A DNA stretch of 64,000 bases from Azolla caroliniana (GCA_043228905.1 JBHGNT010000002.1:12462001-12526000); one strand, 5' to 3'. Numbered from the stretch's first letter, positions 44,359 to 56,823 are shown. Translations and numbers: made by a program. Notes: a model not told the origin generated them from the letters alone.

Positions 44359-45960
44359 CTAATTAGTTGTTGATCGTTGTAATCCTAAATATTCACAACA
44401 AGCTTCAAATTTGTTCGTAGGAAGAGCCTTTGTTAGAAAATCAGCCCACATATGATTTGTCGGTGTAACCTCCAAGGTAAGCTTGTTTTCTTTGGCCAAC
44501 TCTCGTATAAAGTGATATTTTAAATCCACATGCTTTGTTTTCTCTAAGTGCTTTGGATTCTTCATTAAGTAGATACATGATATATTGTCGCAAAAGATTT
44601 TCAATTGAAGTGCTTCACATAGTCGGAGTTCCTTTAACATTGTTTGCAACCATAGTCTTTAGCAGCTAGCGCCACAACTACGAATTCAGCTTCAGTAGAT
44701 GAGATTCTCACAGATTCTTGTTTTTTCGATTGCCACGTTACTGCTGCTCCTGCCATTATAAAAGAAAAGCCAGCAGTAGATCTTTGAGAATCAACGTCCC
44801 CCCCCAATTCGAATTAGACCAACTAACAAGTGATTTGATTGGTCTTTCGGATTGGGATAGTTTATATGTTAATCCATAGTTAGATGTGTGTTTTAGATAT
44901 TGCATAACTCGTTGAAGTGATTTCCAATGCATAAGGTCGGGGTTATGCATAAAGCGTGAAAGATAATTAATTGAAAAATAAAGGTCGGGACGAGTTCCTA
45001 TGACTAAATATCGAAGTTTTCCTATTAACTATTTAAAAGGAAATTGTTGCATAAAATTAATATCTCTTTTTGTGGTTAGACCATTGGATATGCTTAAGTT
45101 ACATGTTAGTGATAAGGGAGTAGTGCAAGGTTTAATGTTTAACATTCCGAAGGATTTCAAAATTTCATTAAGGAATTAGTTTTGATGAATGATCAAAGTG
45201 CCCATACTACGATTACGCGTAACTTGCATGCCTAGGAAATAAGATAGGGAACCTAAATCTGTTATTGAGAATGCTTTGGAAAGTTCTAGCTTTGCTGGAG
45301 TAATTTCAGATGGTGTTCCAACTATAGGAATTGTTAGTGCTACCACTAACAAACGATTAGATGTATGATTATGTCTGATGTATAGATTTGGTTCTGATAA
45401 CAATCTAGAATAGCCATGTGAAAGCATAAAATTGTTAAATTTTTGAAACCATAACCTAGGAGATTATTTGAGTCCATAAAGTGATCGATGTAGCCGACAC
45501 ACGTAGTTTGGTTGAGAGTGTGACTCAAACCCAGGATGTTCTGACATGTAGATTGCTTTTGGTAAATCACCATGTAGAAATGTCATTTGTACATCCAAAT
45601 GATGTACCTCGAGGTCAAGAATAGTGGGTAGAGCCATCAGGAGCCGAAACGATGCCATATAGAGAATGAGTGAGAATGTCTCAGAATAGTCATGTCCTTC
45701 GACTTGAGAAAAACCACGAGCTACAAGTCGAGCTTTGTAACCTGCAATAGTACCATCAGGGTTTAGTTTTCTCTTCAACATCCATTTGCATGAAATAGTT
45801 GAGCATCCCATTGGGAGTGTTACTAGAGTCCACGTTTTGTTGGCATCAAGGGATTCAAGTTCTTTTTCCATGGCAGCTTGCCATTCAAGATGATATGGAC
45901 TTTGCTGCCTCATTGTTAGTTAAGGGATCATTAGAAACTTCTGATGTGGTTGAGGGGGAA
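44359..45960 (-). pseudogene. copia K reverse transcriptase and RNase H
   Basis: RT start: EWQAAMEKELESLDANKTWT, CKWMLKRKLNPDGTIAGYKA, GFSQVEGHDYSETFSLI, HHLDVQMTFLHGDLPKAIYM (45470-45910). A frameshift follows, then FSITDLGSLSYFLGMQVTRN (45180-45260). The YVDD box is lost. RNase H: IFCDNISCIYLMKNP and TKHVDLKYHFIRELAKENKL (44420-44600). This differs from families A and B. Confidence 0.87.
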
Positions 45961-46320
45961 CCAAGAGCTGAAAATGCAAAATCGGGTTCAAGTGAGTGAG
46001 GTGATATAATCCTTCTTCAATTGAGTGAGGTGGAAACCTCTCCGTGTCTCAGGTTGTGATGAGCCCCAAGTTTTCATCATCCACATGTCTAGGTTTTCAT
46101 AAGTGTCTGGTCGTGCATGAAGGAAATAACCCCATCCCAATTTTGTACCCTGAAGGATGTTTGTGTGAACCTTTTTGCCCTGAGTTGCTGAAAACTTCGA
46201 CCTCCCTCTGGTGGAGGTCATCTGGCTTTCTTTGATGGGGGTCCTTTTTCTTTCCTTGCATGGTGTGATGACATTTTTGGTCACCATTTTCTTCTCTGTG
46301 GGTGTCTTCCTTGTCATGTG
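45961..46320 (-). pseudogene. Probable linker upstream of copia K RT
   Basis: A 109-residue basic open frame (TRKTPTEKKMVTKN; KLGWGYFLHARPDTYENL) just 5' of the RT. It has the right position for the integrase-RT linker, but no integrase motif is visible. Confidence 0.3.
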
Positions 46321-47077
46321 AATCCCGTCTCTCTTCTTTGCCTCACATGCACAACAATAGTAAATAATAGTAAATCATGCACAACAATAGGAAACAATAT
46401 TAAATAATATACAATTCAAGGAAACGTCGAATATGAAACATAATGTTAACTCCGAATACTTAACATATACACATGTTGACCGACTCTCAAATTCAAGCAT
46501 ATGCATGTACAAATCTCTCAAATGATCAAGGGAGAACAACAACAAAACCCTAAACAATAATAACAGATAGAATCAAACATACAGATAAACATGTCCCAAA
46601 CATCGTTATGGTTGCAGATGTAAAAAAACAGATAGAATCAAACATACAAACATATAGTAAAACAAGTACCAAATGTCGTTGAAGTCTTTGAAGAGGCGAC
46701 ACGTTTGAAACACACAGGGTAGAGGGAACCAGGCAGAGGGAACACTTGGAGGTAGAGGCAACACGGCCAACAGAGCAGAGACCGATGCGGAGAGGACACG
46801 ATGTGCAGACCACAGTTTAGAGGAAGCTTGAGAGAGAGAACACGGCCATAAGAGGAAAGCTCGATATAACAAGGACACAGTACAATGGTTGAGAGAGAGA
46901 ATACTTGACAGAGAGGACAAGACGAGGACACAATTGAAGACTTGATGTCGATGCAATGAGGACATAGTACAACACCTGAGCGTACTATTGTTTCAAAGAG
47001 GACACGGCAAGCAAGGAATGGGTTTAGGGTTTGTAGGGTGAGCAGAGAACGTGGAGAAACCTATGCAGAAGGTGGAA
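46321..47077. other. Unassigned region
   Basis: Several overlapping Leu/Cys-rich frames on the minus strand, none with a recognisable domain. GAGAACACGGCC-type short repeats at 46780-47000. Possibly 3' flank of the LINE or old LTR sequence. Confidence 0.4.
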
Positions 47078-48222
47078 GAGAGAGATAGATAGATAGATAG
47101 ATTATATTATCGTCTTCTGAGGTCAAATATGACCTATGAGACCAAAAATATTACATTTCACGTGATACGTGTGAAAGTGAGTAGTGACTCTCGATGTTCA
47201 AGAACTTTACCAATGAATGTTGCAATCGAGAGTGCACATTGTGGTTGTGAGAGGATTTCATGCAAAGATTGGGCTCGATCGAAGAGATGTGGAAAGCATG
47301 GTCGAATATGATCAAAGGCAGAGCATTGTATCAAAGTGTGATACTCAGACTCACGAACTTGTTTAGGGCAAAGTGTGCATAGCCGACCACCCTCATCACT
47401 TGTACCCCAACACCCTGTTTCACATCGCAATGCATGTGAGCTAAGTCGCATGGAACCAATGGTTCGAATGGCAAATAACGGTATGGGCTCTAACATGTAT
47501 GGATGTGTACGATTTCCCCGTTCTGCAAAGAATATGGTTTTGTAGTTAGGTGCAACATGTGTAGTATAATGTGTCAAGCGTGATCCTCCACATTTGTCCC
47601 ATGTCATGATACATTGGCGTTGCAAAAATGCCTCATTTACAGAGGAATCTAATGATGCATCATGAAGCAAGTGTCTCGCATCCCATCTACCAAACCATTT
47701 TTCTATATCTTGCATCCAACCGGAACACAAAATTTTACTTTTATGCGTCTTTTGGATCTTTTTGCTTGCTTCCCACGCAATTCTAGGAAGTCGATGTGAG
47801 GGACTTTTTTGAACCTTAAGCATGTATTCAACAACCCTTTCCATGGCCATGATCTCAATGGGAAGCGATCCCGTCTCAAGGAGGAGGAGGGTGTAGGGCG
47901 TTTGTTTCTTAACTTGTAGAAACTTGGTAAGAAAATGCTTTTGGACATTTTCAAACTCTTTCCACATAGATTTAGGGATACTACCGCCCCATACTTCCAC
48001 CCCATAGAGAAGAACCGGTGTCACCAAAGTGTCGAAAAGATATTTCTTGAGGACCCAACACTTAATATCTCCAAGATTACATGTGTTCTCAAATGCATAG
48101 TATGCTCGCTTGCCCGCCTCTAAGCGGTGTGTAGCACATTCATTCCATCTATGATTTGAAGGAACTTCAAGGCCAAGATATTTGAAGCTTTCCACATATT
48201 CAAGAGGCTCATTGTTGTACAT
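47078..48222 (-). pseudogene. 5'-truncated LINE: C-terminus of non-LTR reverse transcriptase
   Basis: A 354-residue frame with FKYLGLEVPSNHRWNECATH (region after the RT palm), YLFDTLVTPVLLYGVEVWGG and KHFLTKFLQVKKQTPYTLLL. It ends with the LINE-type finger CTLCPKQVRESEYHTLIQC (CX2CX9HX4C). The upstream palm, including its catalytic box, is absent; a GA-rich tract starts at about 48232. A GATA repeat (47085-47101) just beyond the ORF may be the 3' tail. Typical of target-primed, 5'-truncated insertion. No target duplication found. Confidence 0.85.
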
Positions 48223-48699
48223 AATGCATTCAAGAGAGAGAGAGAGGGAGGGAGGGGGGTACGAATGTACTGAATAAACGAGTAGAAGGGGGAAGGAAAG
48301 AGTGCGAGAGAGAGGAGGTACGAACCTAGGGAATTACCAAGTGTAAAGAGAGAGAGAGAGAGAGACTAACTGACTAACTAACTAACAGTTCAAGATAAAC
48401 TTGTTATTTGCCAAGAGAGACAGAGTGGAAGAGAGACAGGCTGACTATCTTCATGATTGACTGGCGACTCGAGATCTTATATAGTTAAGACCTCCTTACA
48501 ACATTACCTAGGATTTTAACACAAGTGATGTTTATTCATAATTGAAATCTATTTTCATTGAATGTGACTTTTAATTTCAAGACAAGTGATTAACTTTTTA
48601 AACCCAAATATTGGATTTATTTTTACATTTTTGGGTTTTTCCTCCACATGGAATTAGTACTAAAGTTTTGGCCGAAAGTTGGTACACCGTAGTGTGCTT
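48223..48699. other. GA-rich and AT-rich non-coding DNA
   Basis: Microsatellite GA runs at 48230-48260 and 48340-48365, with short CTAACTAACTAAC near 48370. No gene seen. Confidence 0.5.
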
Positions 48700-49335
48700 T
48701 CACCCCGACACACATAGTTTGGTTGAGAGTGTGACTCAAACCCAGGAGGTTTTGACATGTAGATTCCTTTTGGTAAATCACCATGTAGAAATGCCGTTTG
48801 TACATCCAAATGATGTACCTCGAGGTCAAGAATAGTGGCCAGAGTCATCAGGAGCCGAAACGATGCCATGTAGAGAATGGGTGAGAATGTCTCAGAATAG
48901 TCAAGTCCTTCGACTTGAGAAAAACCACGAGCTACAAGTTGAGCTTTGTAACGTGCAACAATACAATCAAGGTTTAGTTTTCTCTTCAGCACCCATTTGC
49001 ATGAAATCGGTGAGCGTCCCATTGGGAGTGGTACCGGAGTCCACATTTTGTTGGCATCAAGAGATTCAAGTTCTTTTTCCATGGCAGCTTGCTATTCAAC
49101 ACGATATGGACTTTGCAATGCCTCATTGATAGTTAAGGGATCATTAGAAACGTCTAATGTGGTGGAGGGGGAACCAAGAGCCAGGTTCAAACTCATGATC
49201 TACAACAAGGGCATCTATTTTATTCGTGTGATAATAAAGAACTTGAATAGTACGAACTTTCTTTGGAGTGGATGTAGGGCTAACTGAACTAGGTGATTTT
49301 GCAATGCCAGAATTATTTGTGTGTTCTACATGTTT
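48700..49335 (-). pseudogene. Second copia K fragment (RT N-terminus)
   Basis: Nearly the same sequence as 45464-45960: MEKELESLDANKMWTPVPLP, GFSQVEGLDYSETFSPI, HHLDVQTAFLHGDLPKGIYM. The frame is open for 140 residues. Interrupted at 49336 by copia B2. Confidence 0.87.
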
Positions 49336-49718
49336 TGTTGAGCTACAAGCTCAACATTGGCCGGATTGGCTGTGCAAGCCGAGAACCGGACCGGTAAGGC
49401 CGGATCGGTACGGAAACCGGGAGGCCGTTGAACAGATATTCCGTGAGGGAATATATTCGGGGGTTAGTGTAGGAGCTCGGTTATGAGCATTGAAGTACGT
49501 GTCAGTACTTCTGTTAGTCCGTATGGACTTGTATAAAAGTGCCCTCTGAGCACATCCTATGTACAGAGTTTTACACATTATTTTGAATTTAGTTTTTTCT
49601 GTGTGTTTATTCCCTCTCTGTCTCTCCCACGTATGTTGTGTCTTAAGCTTTCCATTAAACTTGTTTTGCCCTGTCGATATTCTGTGTTTCGTATAGCTTC
49701 CGCATGTAACATTTCACA
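49336..49718 (+). repeat. 5' LTR of copia B2
   Basis: 383 bp, TGTTGAGCTACAAGCTC ... ATTTCACA, closely similar to the copia B LTRs but with a shorter U3 repeat block. Confidence 0.92.
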
Positions 49719-50086
49719 TGGTATTGTGGCAAGAAAGGCTAGAAGGAGAACGAGTGATGGAAGAAGTGCGCCGATTCGGAGAAAACCGGAACCAGATCCG
49801 GACCGACTGAACAAGGAAATTGGCAGCAAACGCACTACATTGAAGGATCCGAAAAAGTCACAAAAGGGGGCAACTTTCGTGACAAGACATGAAGCGAACT
49901 CGATGAAGAAGACCACCCCGAAATCGGACAAAGTGTGGTACCTTGACTTCAGAGCTTCAAACCATATGACGAGCCATAAAGAGTGGTTCTCATATCTGGA
50001 AAAACCGGAACAACCTGGAGTAGTCGCAACAGGAGATGACACACAACATTCGATCGTACATTTGGTGGAGTTCCCCTCAGCCACGT
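49719..50086 (+). pseudogene. copia B2 gag end and protease
   Basis: A basic gag tail (GRSAPIRRKPEPDPDRLNKE), then the protease region WYLDFRASNHMTSHKEWFSY, with DSGA changed to DFRA. Cut at 50086 by element C. ACGT (50083-50086) is the duplicated target. Confidence 0.85.
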
Positions 50087-50497
50087 TGTCGTGTGGTTTT
50101 TCACACACGATATGAAAACTAATAAAAAAATTATTTAAGATTAGCTTAATGTATTCATATGGAAAGATAGATGTCTTCAAGAGCTTCATAACGTATTTTA
50201 CTACGCATGAAACGGATAAACAAGTATCAAGTTATGTGAGTGTGAAGTTTGAAGAAAAGACAAAACTGTGAGATATCCCACATAGATAAGACAACATTGG
50301 GACCCAAGATATATAAGGGAAACCAAAACATATTCATTCTATCAATGTGTGGAGCATAGAATGTTCAAGGTGACTTCGGCTACATTGTGTGGTGTGCACA
50401 CTTCGGGCGTATGGGCGTATGCACGGTCGTGTGGATGCGTGCACGGCGTGGTCAGGATGCGTGTGGTCAAGACTTTTGCGCACGGACGCGTCTACGG
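50087..50497 (+). repeat. 5' LTR of C, left part
   Basis: Starts TGTCGTGTGGTTTTTCACAC with an internal short palindrome. Contains GTATGCACGG/ACGCGT-rich repeats at 50390-50497. Interrupted by D. ACGG (50494-50497) is the D target. Confidence 0.9.
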
Positions 50498-51220
50498 TGT
50501 CGTGCCCTTCGGCTCCGGATCGTTGCGTGAGTCGGGTGGGAACTGCCGAGGTTTTTGACTAGGAGGAAGAGGAATACAACTTAAGGCTAGTTATGAATAG
50601 TGGAAAGAGAAGTAAGATAGCAATCTCGTGAATCTCACGAGTTTAGTGTAATTAAAACAATATTTAGATTATAAGAGCAATTAGATGGCAAAATTCGTGA
50701 ATCCCACGAATATATTAGATTGATCAAAAACTTGTATATTAATCAACAACCATATACATATTTCTCTCCTCATATAAAGATGGAAGAGGCTAAGCATGGC
50801 TTCATGCTTTTTCACCTAAAGTGTCCATGCACACTAAATGTGCATGTGATGCTTTGTCATTTCCTAAATATAGGGCTCATGCACGCGTAAATAAAATATT
50901 CACACTCTAGATGTGCATGAGTCACTTTTAATGTCACGCGTAAATAAAATATTCACACTCTAAAGAATACATGATTTTTACCTTTTAATAAAGGTATGTG
51001 TAAATAAAGGTCTTATACGTATTAAATCTATATTTATAACACTAAAGATAAATTATTACAATGGTAAAGTTGGGGTTTATCTACGTGGAGGTGCATGGTT
51101 TGAATCCTGCCCTATGCACGTGATAAATTCTTTTGATATATTATTTATTTATTTATATGTATCTAAAATCGGATATATTATTTTATGGTTTTCACGTAGT
51201 GTGTGGAATACACTACGACA
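50498..51220 (-). repeat. 3' LTR of D
   Basis: 723 bp. It carries a 28-bp duplication (ACGCGTAAATAAAATATTC at about 50884 and 50937) that is single in the other LTR. A tRNA-like Pol III box pair lies at 51062-51108. Confidence 0.93.
51062..51108 (+). promoter_or_regulatory. tRNA-like A and B box pair in the D LTR
   Basis: TGGTAAAGTTGG (A-box-like) and GGTTTGAATCC (B-box-like) are about 25 bp apart; in the other LTR the B box is the consensus GGTTCGAATCC (57444-57454). It looks like a tRNA-derived fragment inside the LTR, antisense to the element. No full cloverleaf is seen. Confidence 0.4.
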
Positions 51221-52494
51221 TTCGCCCCCTCCGAACCCGCACATCCTCCGGTATGTGCCGAAGTTCTCGATCCCCCATATCCGTCTTCACCCAAAGCTTC
51301 CTCCAATTCTCCCCTTATGTCGACTATGAGTTGTAATTCACTTTCTTCGCTTCCCGCATCACCGTGGTCTTCATCCGATTGCTCCTCGTTGTCGGCCTTG
51401 GCTTGGATCACATAGGGTTTGTCATCGGTCCGCTTCTTGAAAATCTTCACCCGCTTCCCGGCTATAGGCACTCGTAGTATTGTTCCATCCAACTCGGACA
51501 GTCGGTACGTTCCGTTGTCGAAGATTTTCCGAACCTCGTATGGCCCGAACCACCTTTTCGCGAATTTCCGCATCGTTGTATGTTGATGGTCCAAACTACT
51601 GTCATAGACGATCATCCAATCTCCTTCTTCAATCCTCCTCGGTCGTAGTCGGTGCTTTGTGTCGAACCGGCTTTTGTTCCTTAATCATGCTTCTTGTTGT
51701 CGGCGTATTGCTTCCGCTATGTCTACCGGTCTTCCCTCTAGTTGTCGTATCCGGACCGCTAGTAGTTCTTCCCGGCTCATCTCTTCCTTCCACGGTAGCA
51801 CTGTCCATGTTGCGATCGCGGTTTCCGTCAGCATTACCGGTGCTTGTCCGGTCATGAGTTCTGCCGGCATGTAACCGGTTATGGAACTATGCGTCGTCCG
51901 ATCCGCCCATAGTGCATACGCAAGCATCTGCGGCCAGTCCTTCACCTTTCCATCGCATGCCTTCGCAAGTGCTTTCACGATCAGACTATGTCCTCGTTCG
52001 ATTTTCCCGTTGGCCTCCGGATTGTATGCCGTTGTCAGCGATAACCGAACTCTGTGTTTAGCGAAGAATCCCCTAGCTTTGTCTGAGTCGAGTTCTCCCC
52101 GGTCCGCAATCACTTGTCCTACGCACCCGTACCTGCAAAATACTTCCTCCAAAAGAAATTGGCATATCGCGGAACACGTTTTCCTCTGAAGCGCTCGACC
52201 TTCTACTTGATTCGTGAGATCTTCCCGAGCTAATACCAAGTATTTCTTTTGTCCGATCCCGATCGGCATGGCCACTATGTCAACCATCCACTTGAAGTTG
52301 ATTGTCGGTGAGAATGTCGGATGTAACTCATCTCGATGTCGAACCCCGGAGTAGACTTGACATTTCTCGCAGCTTTCCGTGAACTCCGCGACATCTTTGT
52401 ACATTTTCTTCCACCAATATTTTTGCTTGATCTTCACAAATGTTGCCCATGTTCCTCGGTGTCCAGCCCAATCGGATTCGTGAAACTCGGACAT
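51178..52494 (-). CDS. D integrase (frame broken near 51685)
   Basis: Zinc-binding region (HESDWAGHRGTWATFVKIKQ; CEKCQVYSG). Core: MVDIVAMPIG (first Asp), QVIADRGELDSDKARGFF (second Asp) and NPEANGKIERGHSLIVKAL (Glu). The C-terminal domain starts at 51615 after a stop near 51684: KFAKRWFGPYEVRKIFDNGT. An acidic tail (DNEEQSDEDHGDAGSEE) is unusual. It runs into the LTR. Inserts the cDNA; this family makes 4-bp duplications. Confidence 0.9.
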
Positions 52495-52503
52495 TATCCG
52501 GTT

Positions 52504-53144
52504 TCATTGCTCTTTTGTCCCGACTACTCGAAGTTGTATACCATCCGGTCTTTTTGGCGCCCTCCATATTAATCCGTTTTCCAAGAAGAACTTTTGGACT
52601 TGTCTCTTCTTCCTTCGGATCTCGGCTCTTCTTCCTTGTAACATCTTCCCGATCATCAAGCTTTCTCCCTCGTATTCTTCTTCCCGGAATTCCCGGATTA
52701 CGTTTACTCGGCATATGTGCTCCGACGCGAAGTAGTCTTCGGAAACTTCTTCATTATCCGATTCGGTTATGTCGTCTCCGAACCGAGCCCTTGATAACAT
52801 ATCCGCTACCGCGTTGTCCTTCCCCGAGATGTGTCGAACCTCCGGATTAAGCGACTTGACATATGCAACCCACCTTAGCATAGCTACATCCGGTATCGTA
52901 CAACACCGCATCATCCCGAGTATCGGAAGACAATCCGTCTCGATCACCACTTCGGCTCCGATCAAATAATCCCGATCCAATTTTATCGCCGACACGACTC
53001 CCCACAGTTTTCTTTTGACTTGCGCATATCCACGTTGCCTTTCGTTGAGAACCTTTGCTCCGAATCGGATCGGATACTGCGAACCATCCGAGTCGGCTTG
53101 ATTGATGACCCACCCGATACCGGTTGGACTTGTATCAACCGTTA
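52504..53144 (-). CDS. D RNase H
   Basis: ITVDTSPTGIGWVINQ (first Asp) and RFGAKVLNERQRGYAQVKRK (Glu region). Then VVIETDCLPILGMM (Asp) and SGKDNAVADMLSRAR (the usual HxxGxxNxxADxLSR). Separated from RT by a single stop/frame change at 53145 and from integrase at 52500. Confidence 0.9.
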
Positions 53145-54932
53145 CTATGATCGTCGGTCATAGCTCGGTTTCTTAAGTGCTTCCGCCCTCCGAAGTGTCT
53201 TCTTTAATTTCTTCATGGCTTTGGTGTGTTCCGGTTTCCATTCGAATTTCTTACCTTTCCGCAACAAGTGGTAGAGTGGATCCGCTATATGTGCATAGTG
53301 CGGAATCCATATGTGATAGAATGCACATGCACCGAGAAACCTTCGGACTTCGGATGTTGACTCGCATACTTCCTCCATAGCTTGAATCGCATCGATCTTT
53401 GTTGGTGACGGTCTTCGTCCGTAGGGCCCACATAGATGTCCGACCACCAATATTTCTTCTTGCCCAAATGCCGATTTCTCCCCGGAAAGTGTTAGGTGCA
53501 CATCTTCTAGCTTTCGCAACACTTTCTCGCAATCATGAATATGGTCGACCACGAACTTCCGGCATCCCCGATCATCCATAGTCTCATCTTTTTCTTCTAC
53601 CGCGCATCCTTTCATCGGAATGTCATCGAGGAACGGCATCGTTATCTCCGGAATGCAGTCTCGAAGCACCTTGTTCATCGCGTTCATCATATGAGCAACC
53701 GAGTTTGTCGCTCCTTGTGGTAGTGTGCACATTCGGACTAATCCTATCGGTGTTCGCATGGTTGTGATGTCTCGGCTCTCCACGGCTAGTTGGAATTGGT
53801 CATACCCCGAGTATAGGTCTCCGATGGAGTATATCGCACGACCGGCAAAAGCTTCCGCAAATTCGTCCACTATCGGACCGACTCCTGAGTTCCGGATCGT
53901 GACCTTACTCACCGGTTGCAAATCTTGGATAAATCGGAGTGACCCATTCTTCTTCGGAACCGTAAACCATCGATTTGAGTACAGAGCAGTTGATGGCTCT
54001 AGAATCCCCATCGCCACCTTCTCCTTGAGCAAGTCAATGACTTTCGGAATATGCGCTCGTGGCACCGGAATCGGCTTCAAGTTCCACGGTACATGGTCAA
54101 TCGTGAAGATCACCATCGGCTCCACTGTTCTCGGATCGACGCACCCTATCTCCCTTGATGTAAATGCAAACGCTTTGCCGTGTTGCTCCAACATCTCGCG
54201 AAACCGTTCTTCTTCTTTTTGTAATAGGAACCCACCTCCACCGATCCGAAGTTTCTTCCGAGTCTCATCCGTGAAGGCATGTCCGATATCCACGGTCTTC
54301 CGAAGTGTCGGATCTCCCGAGACTTCTTTCCTCTTTTGTTCGCTATCGGCGGGTAGTGGTCCCGCGGCCGGTTTCACCTTCTTCTCCATGGTCTTGTATT
54401 TCGTACTTACCATTGCTTCTTCTTTGCGGAGCGTATCCGGCTCCATTTTCGCAATGATCTCGTACATCTCGACCGATTCCACCGGGACTACCCGGTTCCC
54501 TTGGCTTTTATCTTCCGCAAGTTCTTCAAGTCGTTGTAGCGTGCTCCCATAGAACACTTCTTCGACTATCCCCACGATTTCTTCATCTTCTTTTATTATT
54601 GATGCCGACCGCAACTTATCCTCCACTTGTCGGTACCCTTTCTTCAATCCTCCTGTTACGGTCGTGTACGTAGATGCCCCATCCGGACCTATTCGTACAT
54701 GTTTTGCTCCGAGAGTTTTCTTCCTGTGTGGGGTATCAAGGCTTCTCGGACTATCACTTCCCCACTCCGCAACAGTCCGCTTTAAAAATCCATTCTCACT
54801 TGGGACAAGAGTTCCCTCTTGTTCCTTTCGTGATTTGCCGGCACCGTTAGGAATTGGACGGATTTCCCACCGGTTTGGCTCCGAATTCGTGCAAAAGCCG
54901 CACCGCAATCGAGCACCTTCGTCTCCATCCAT
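53145..54932 (-). CDS. D reverse transcriptase
   Basis: 595-residue open frame. RT core: RWFTVPKKNGSLRFIQDLQP, IGDLYSGYDQFQLAVESRDI, TLPQGATNSVAHMMNAMNKV, and ITMPFLDDIPMKG (FLDD catalytic box, about 53620). The connection GACAFYHIWIPHYAHIADPL follows. Upstream residues 1-250 are a linker after protease. Looks functional. Confidence 0.93.
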   Translation of the reverse strand: MDGDEGARLRCGFCTNSEPNRWEIRPIPNGAGKSRKEQEGTLVPSENGFLKRTVAEWGSDSPRSLDTPHRKKTLGAKHVRIGPDGASTYTTVTGGLKKGYRQVEDKLRSASIIKEDEEIVGIVEEVFYGSTLQRLEELAEDKSQGNRVVPVESVEMYEIIAKMEPDTLRKEEAMVSTKYKTMEKKVKPAAGPLPADSEQKRKEVSGDPTLRKTVDIGHAFTDETRKKLRIGGGGFLLQKEEERFREMLEQHGKAFAFTSREIGCVDPRTVEPMVIFTIDHVPWNLKPIPVPRAHIPKVIDLLKEKVAMGILEPSTALYSNRWFTVPKKNGSLRFIQDLQPVSKVTIRNSGVGPIVDEFAEAFAGRAIYSIGDLYSGYDQFQLAVESRDITTMRTPIGLVRMCTLPQGATNSVAHMMNAMNKVLRDCIPEITMPFLDDIPMKGCAVEEKDETMDDRGCRKFVVDHIHDCEKVLRKLEDVHLTLSGEKSAFGQEEILVVGHLCGPYGRRPSPTKIDAIQAMEEVCESTSEVRRFLGACAFYHIWIPHYAHIADPLYHLLRKGKKFEWKPEHTKAMKKLKKTLRRAEALKKPSYDRRS

Positions 54933-56823
54933 GATGCCGTGATAAAGGGTTGGCCGAGGATGACGGAATGTGAAACCTCATCTTGCACGAAGAAATTTTG
55001 GTCGATCTCGACATCCCCGATCTTCACCGTCACATCCGGACAAGCCGCAAATAGATCTTCCGTTGCTTTGGTGGCCGCCCGAATCTTCCATCCATGGTTG
55101 GTGTTAATAGGCCACTTCCCCTTCCGGTAGAACTCCTTGGACATCAAGTTGATCTCCGATCCGTGATCAATCAATGCTAGCACGGGTTCTTTGATGTTGC
55201 CGATTCGGACCGGAGTCTCCGTAGTCGCGCGTGCCCAATGTGGCCTTGTATAGTGGGAGTTCGGAATTTCGTCCTCCACTTCGGTGTCGTTCATTAAAAC
55301 AGTGTTCGCATTCACCCTTGGAGCATTTTCCTCCGTACTTTGTCTTTTTCGCTTCACGAGATCCACGAGAAGATCGTGGAACTCCTTCTTCGCTATTCCG
55401 AGTAGCTCCCGAAGCGAGAAATCTACCCGGCTATCCAAGATTCTTTCCTCGAACACTCTTTTCAAGTCGGTTTGTTGTTCTATGTCCGAGGCGAGCTTGA
55501 ATGCCGGAGTCGCCTTTTCTTTTCCCTTACCTCCGGAGTTCCAGCTTTCCGGTATCTTTGATGGCCCGGCCGCATCCTCCGTGCGTCGTCGTTTCTCATC
55601 CACATACACCTTATGCAATTGACACAGGGCGTATACGTTATTCTTGTCGACAGGGCACTCCCATCCCGTAGCTTCCCGGACGCCTTCCGCGGTGCTTCGG
55701 ATCTCGTTAGAGTCGGTTTTCTCGGTGTTTTCTAGAACTTCCGGCCAAAAAGACGTCTTTGCTCTCGATGACTCCCCGACACATATTCCTGCGGTTGTCG
55801 CATAGTTGCTTCTTGCCGCCAATTCCTCCTCGAGCACCTTCTTCATGCCGCCTTTCCGGAAGTTCGGTCGGAGTGGCTTCCGAGAGTCCATCGAATGAAT
55901 CCGGTTTCCCTCGTAGTAGATGAGATCCCGCCGTAGCGCCTCCTTATGCTCGTCGCAATCCCTCCGATCGTGTTCGGCGCTATCGCACCATATGCACCGT
56001 CGGTCCGCATACTTGGAGCTTGTGGGGCGGTCATCCGACTTCTTCACCATCGCGATCTTCAGATTTTCCATCTCCTTCAATAGTTGCTCCACCGTAGATG
56101 CATCAATCGCCTTCTCGGTTGTAGTCTCTCGAGCCCTCAGTTGATGGTCTTCCAATCCGGTTCTCGGTTTCGGAATCGGTTCCGAAACCCTCTTTTCCTC
56201 GTCGGCAAGCCATTGCCCCCTCTTCGTGTATCGCGCGACGATATCCCGCATGCTTTCCCATGTTTCGGTGAGGCCGCTCTCCGTGGTCGTGTCCTCCAAG
56301 AGCACTCCGAAATCTTTCCGGTCCGGACGTCCACGGCTCGCAAGAACATGATCACCTTGTCCGGTACGAGGATAGCTTGATCTCTCGTAGACAACCTCCC
56401 GAACCGGCTTTCGAATGCTGAAAACACATCAACGACCTTCAATCCCTTGTCCGGCGTCTCCACCCAGTCTTCGAATCCCCTTCGCGTCGCCTTGGAGGAA
56501 TCCTCGATGGCGAACGCCCTCTTTAGCTCTACTTCAAACGCCTCCCATGTCGGATTTTGTTGTCGTAGCCCATGGATGCTTGCTTGAAGCCCGTCGGTCG
56601 CCACCCGGTTGAAGGACGTCACTTGCAGTCCTTCCGATATTCCGCACCGTAGCATCTCCGCCTTGTAATCCCGAAGATACCGCGACACGTCTTTCCCGTT
56701 GAATTGCCCGTTTTGTTGCACGAGCCGCTCCACTGATGCCGCTATCTCCGACATCGCGCGTTGTTCTTGTAGCATGCGCTCGAACATCATCATCATGTTG
56801 CTAGCCTCCGGTTGATTTTCCAT
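54782..56823 (-). CDS. D Gag and protease (one frameshift)
   Basis: Gag opens MENQPEASNMMMMFERMLQE about 20 bp past the primer site. It contains FESRFGRLSTRDQAILVPDK, then a frameshift near 56290 into LLEDTTTESGLTETWESMRD. The zinc knuckle CIWCDSAEHDRRDC (CX2CX4HX4C) is near 55960-56000. Protease: ALIDHGSEINLMSKEFYRKG (D[H]GS active site, about 55140-55180) and HSVILGQPFIT. Confidence 0.9.

Noticed and set aside
46375-46965. Overlapping Cys/Leu-rich minus-strand ORFs as a secreted or membrane protein
   Set aside because: Three frames overlap without domain, conserved start or neighbour support.
53725-54552. 275-residue plus-strand ORF
   Set aside because: It is antisense to the D reverse transcriptase, whose catalytic motifs define the real strand.
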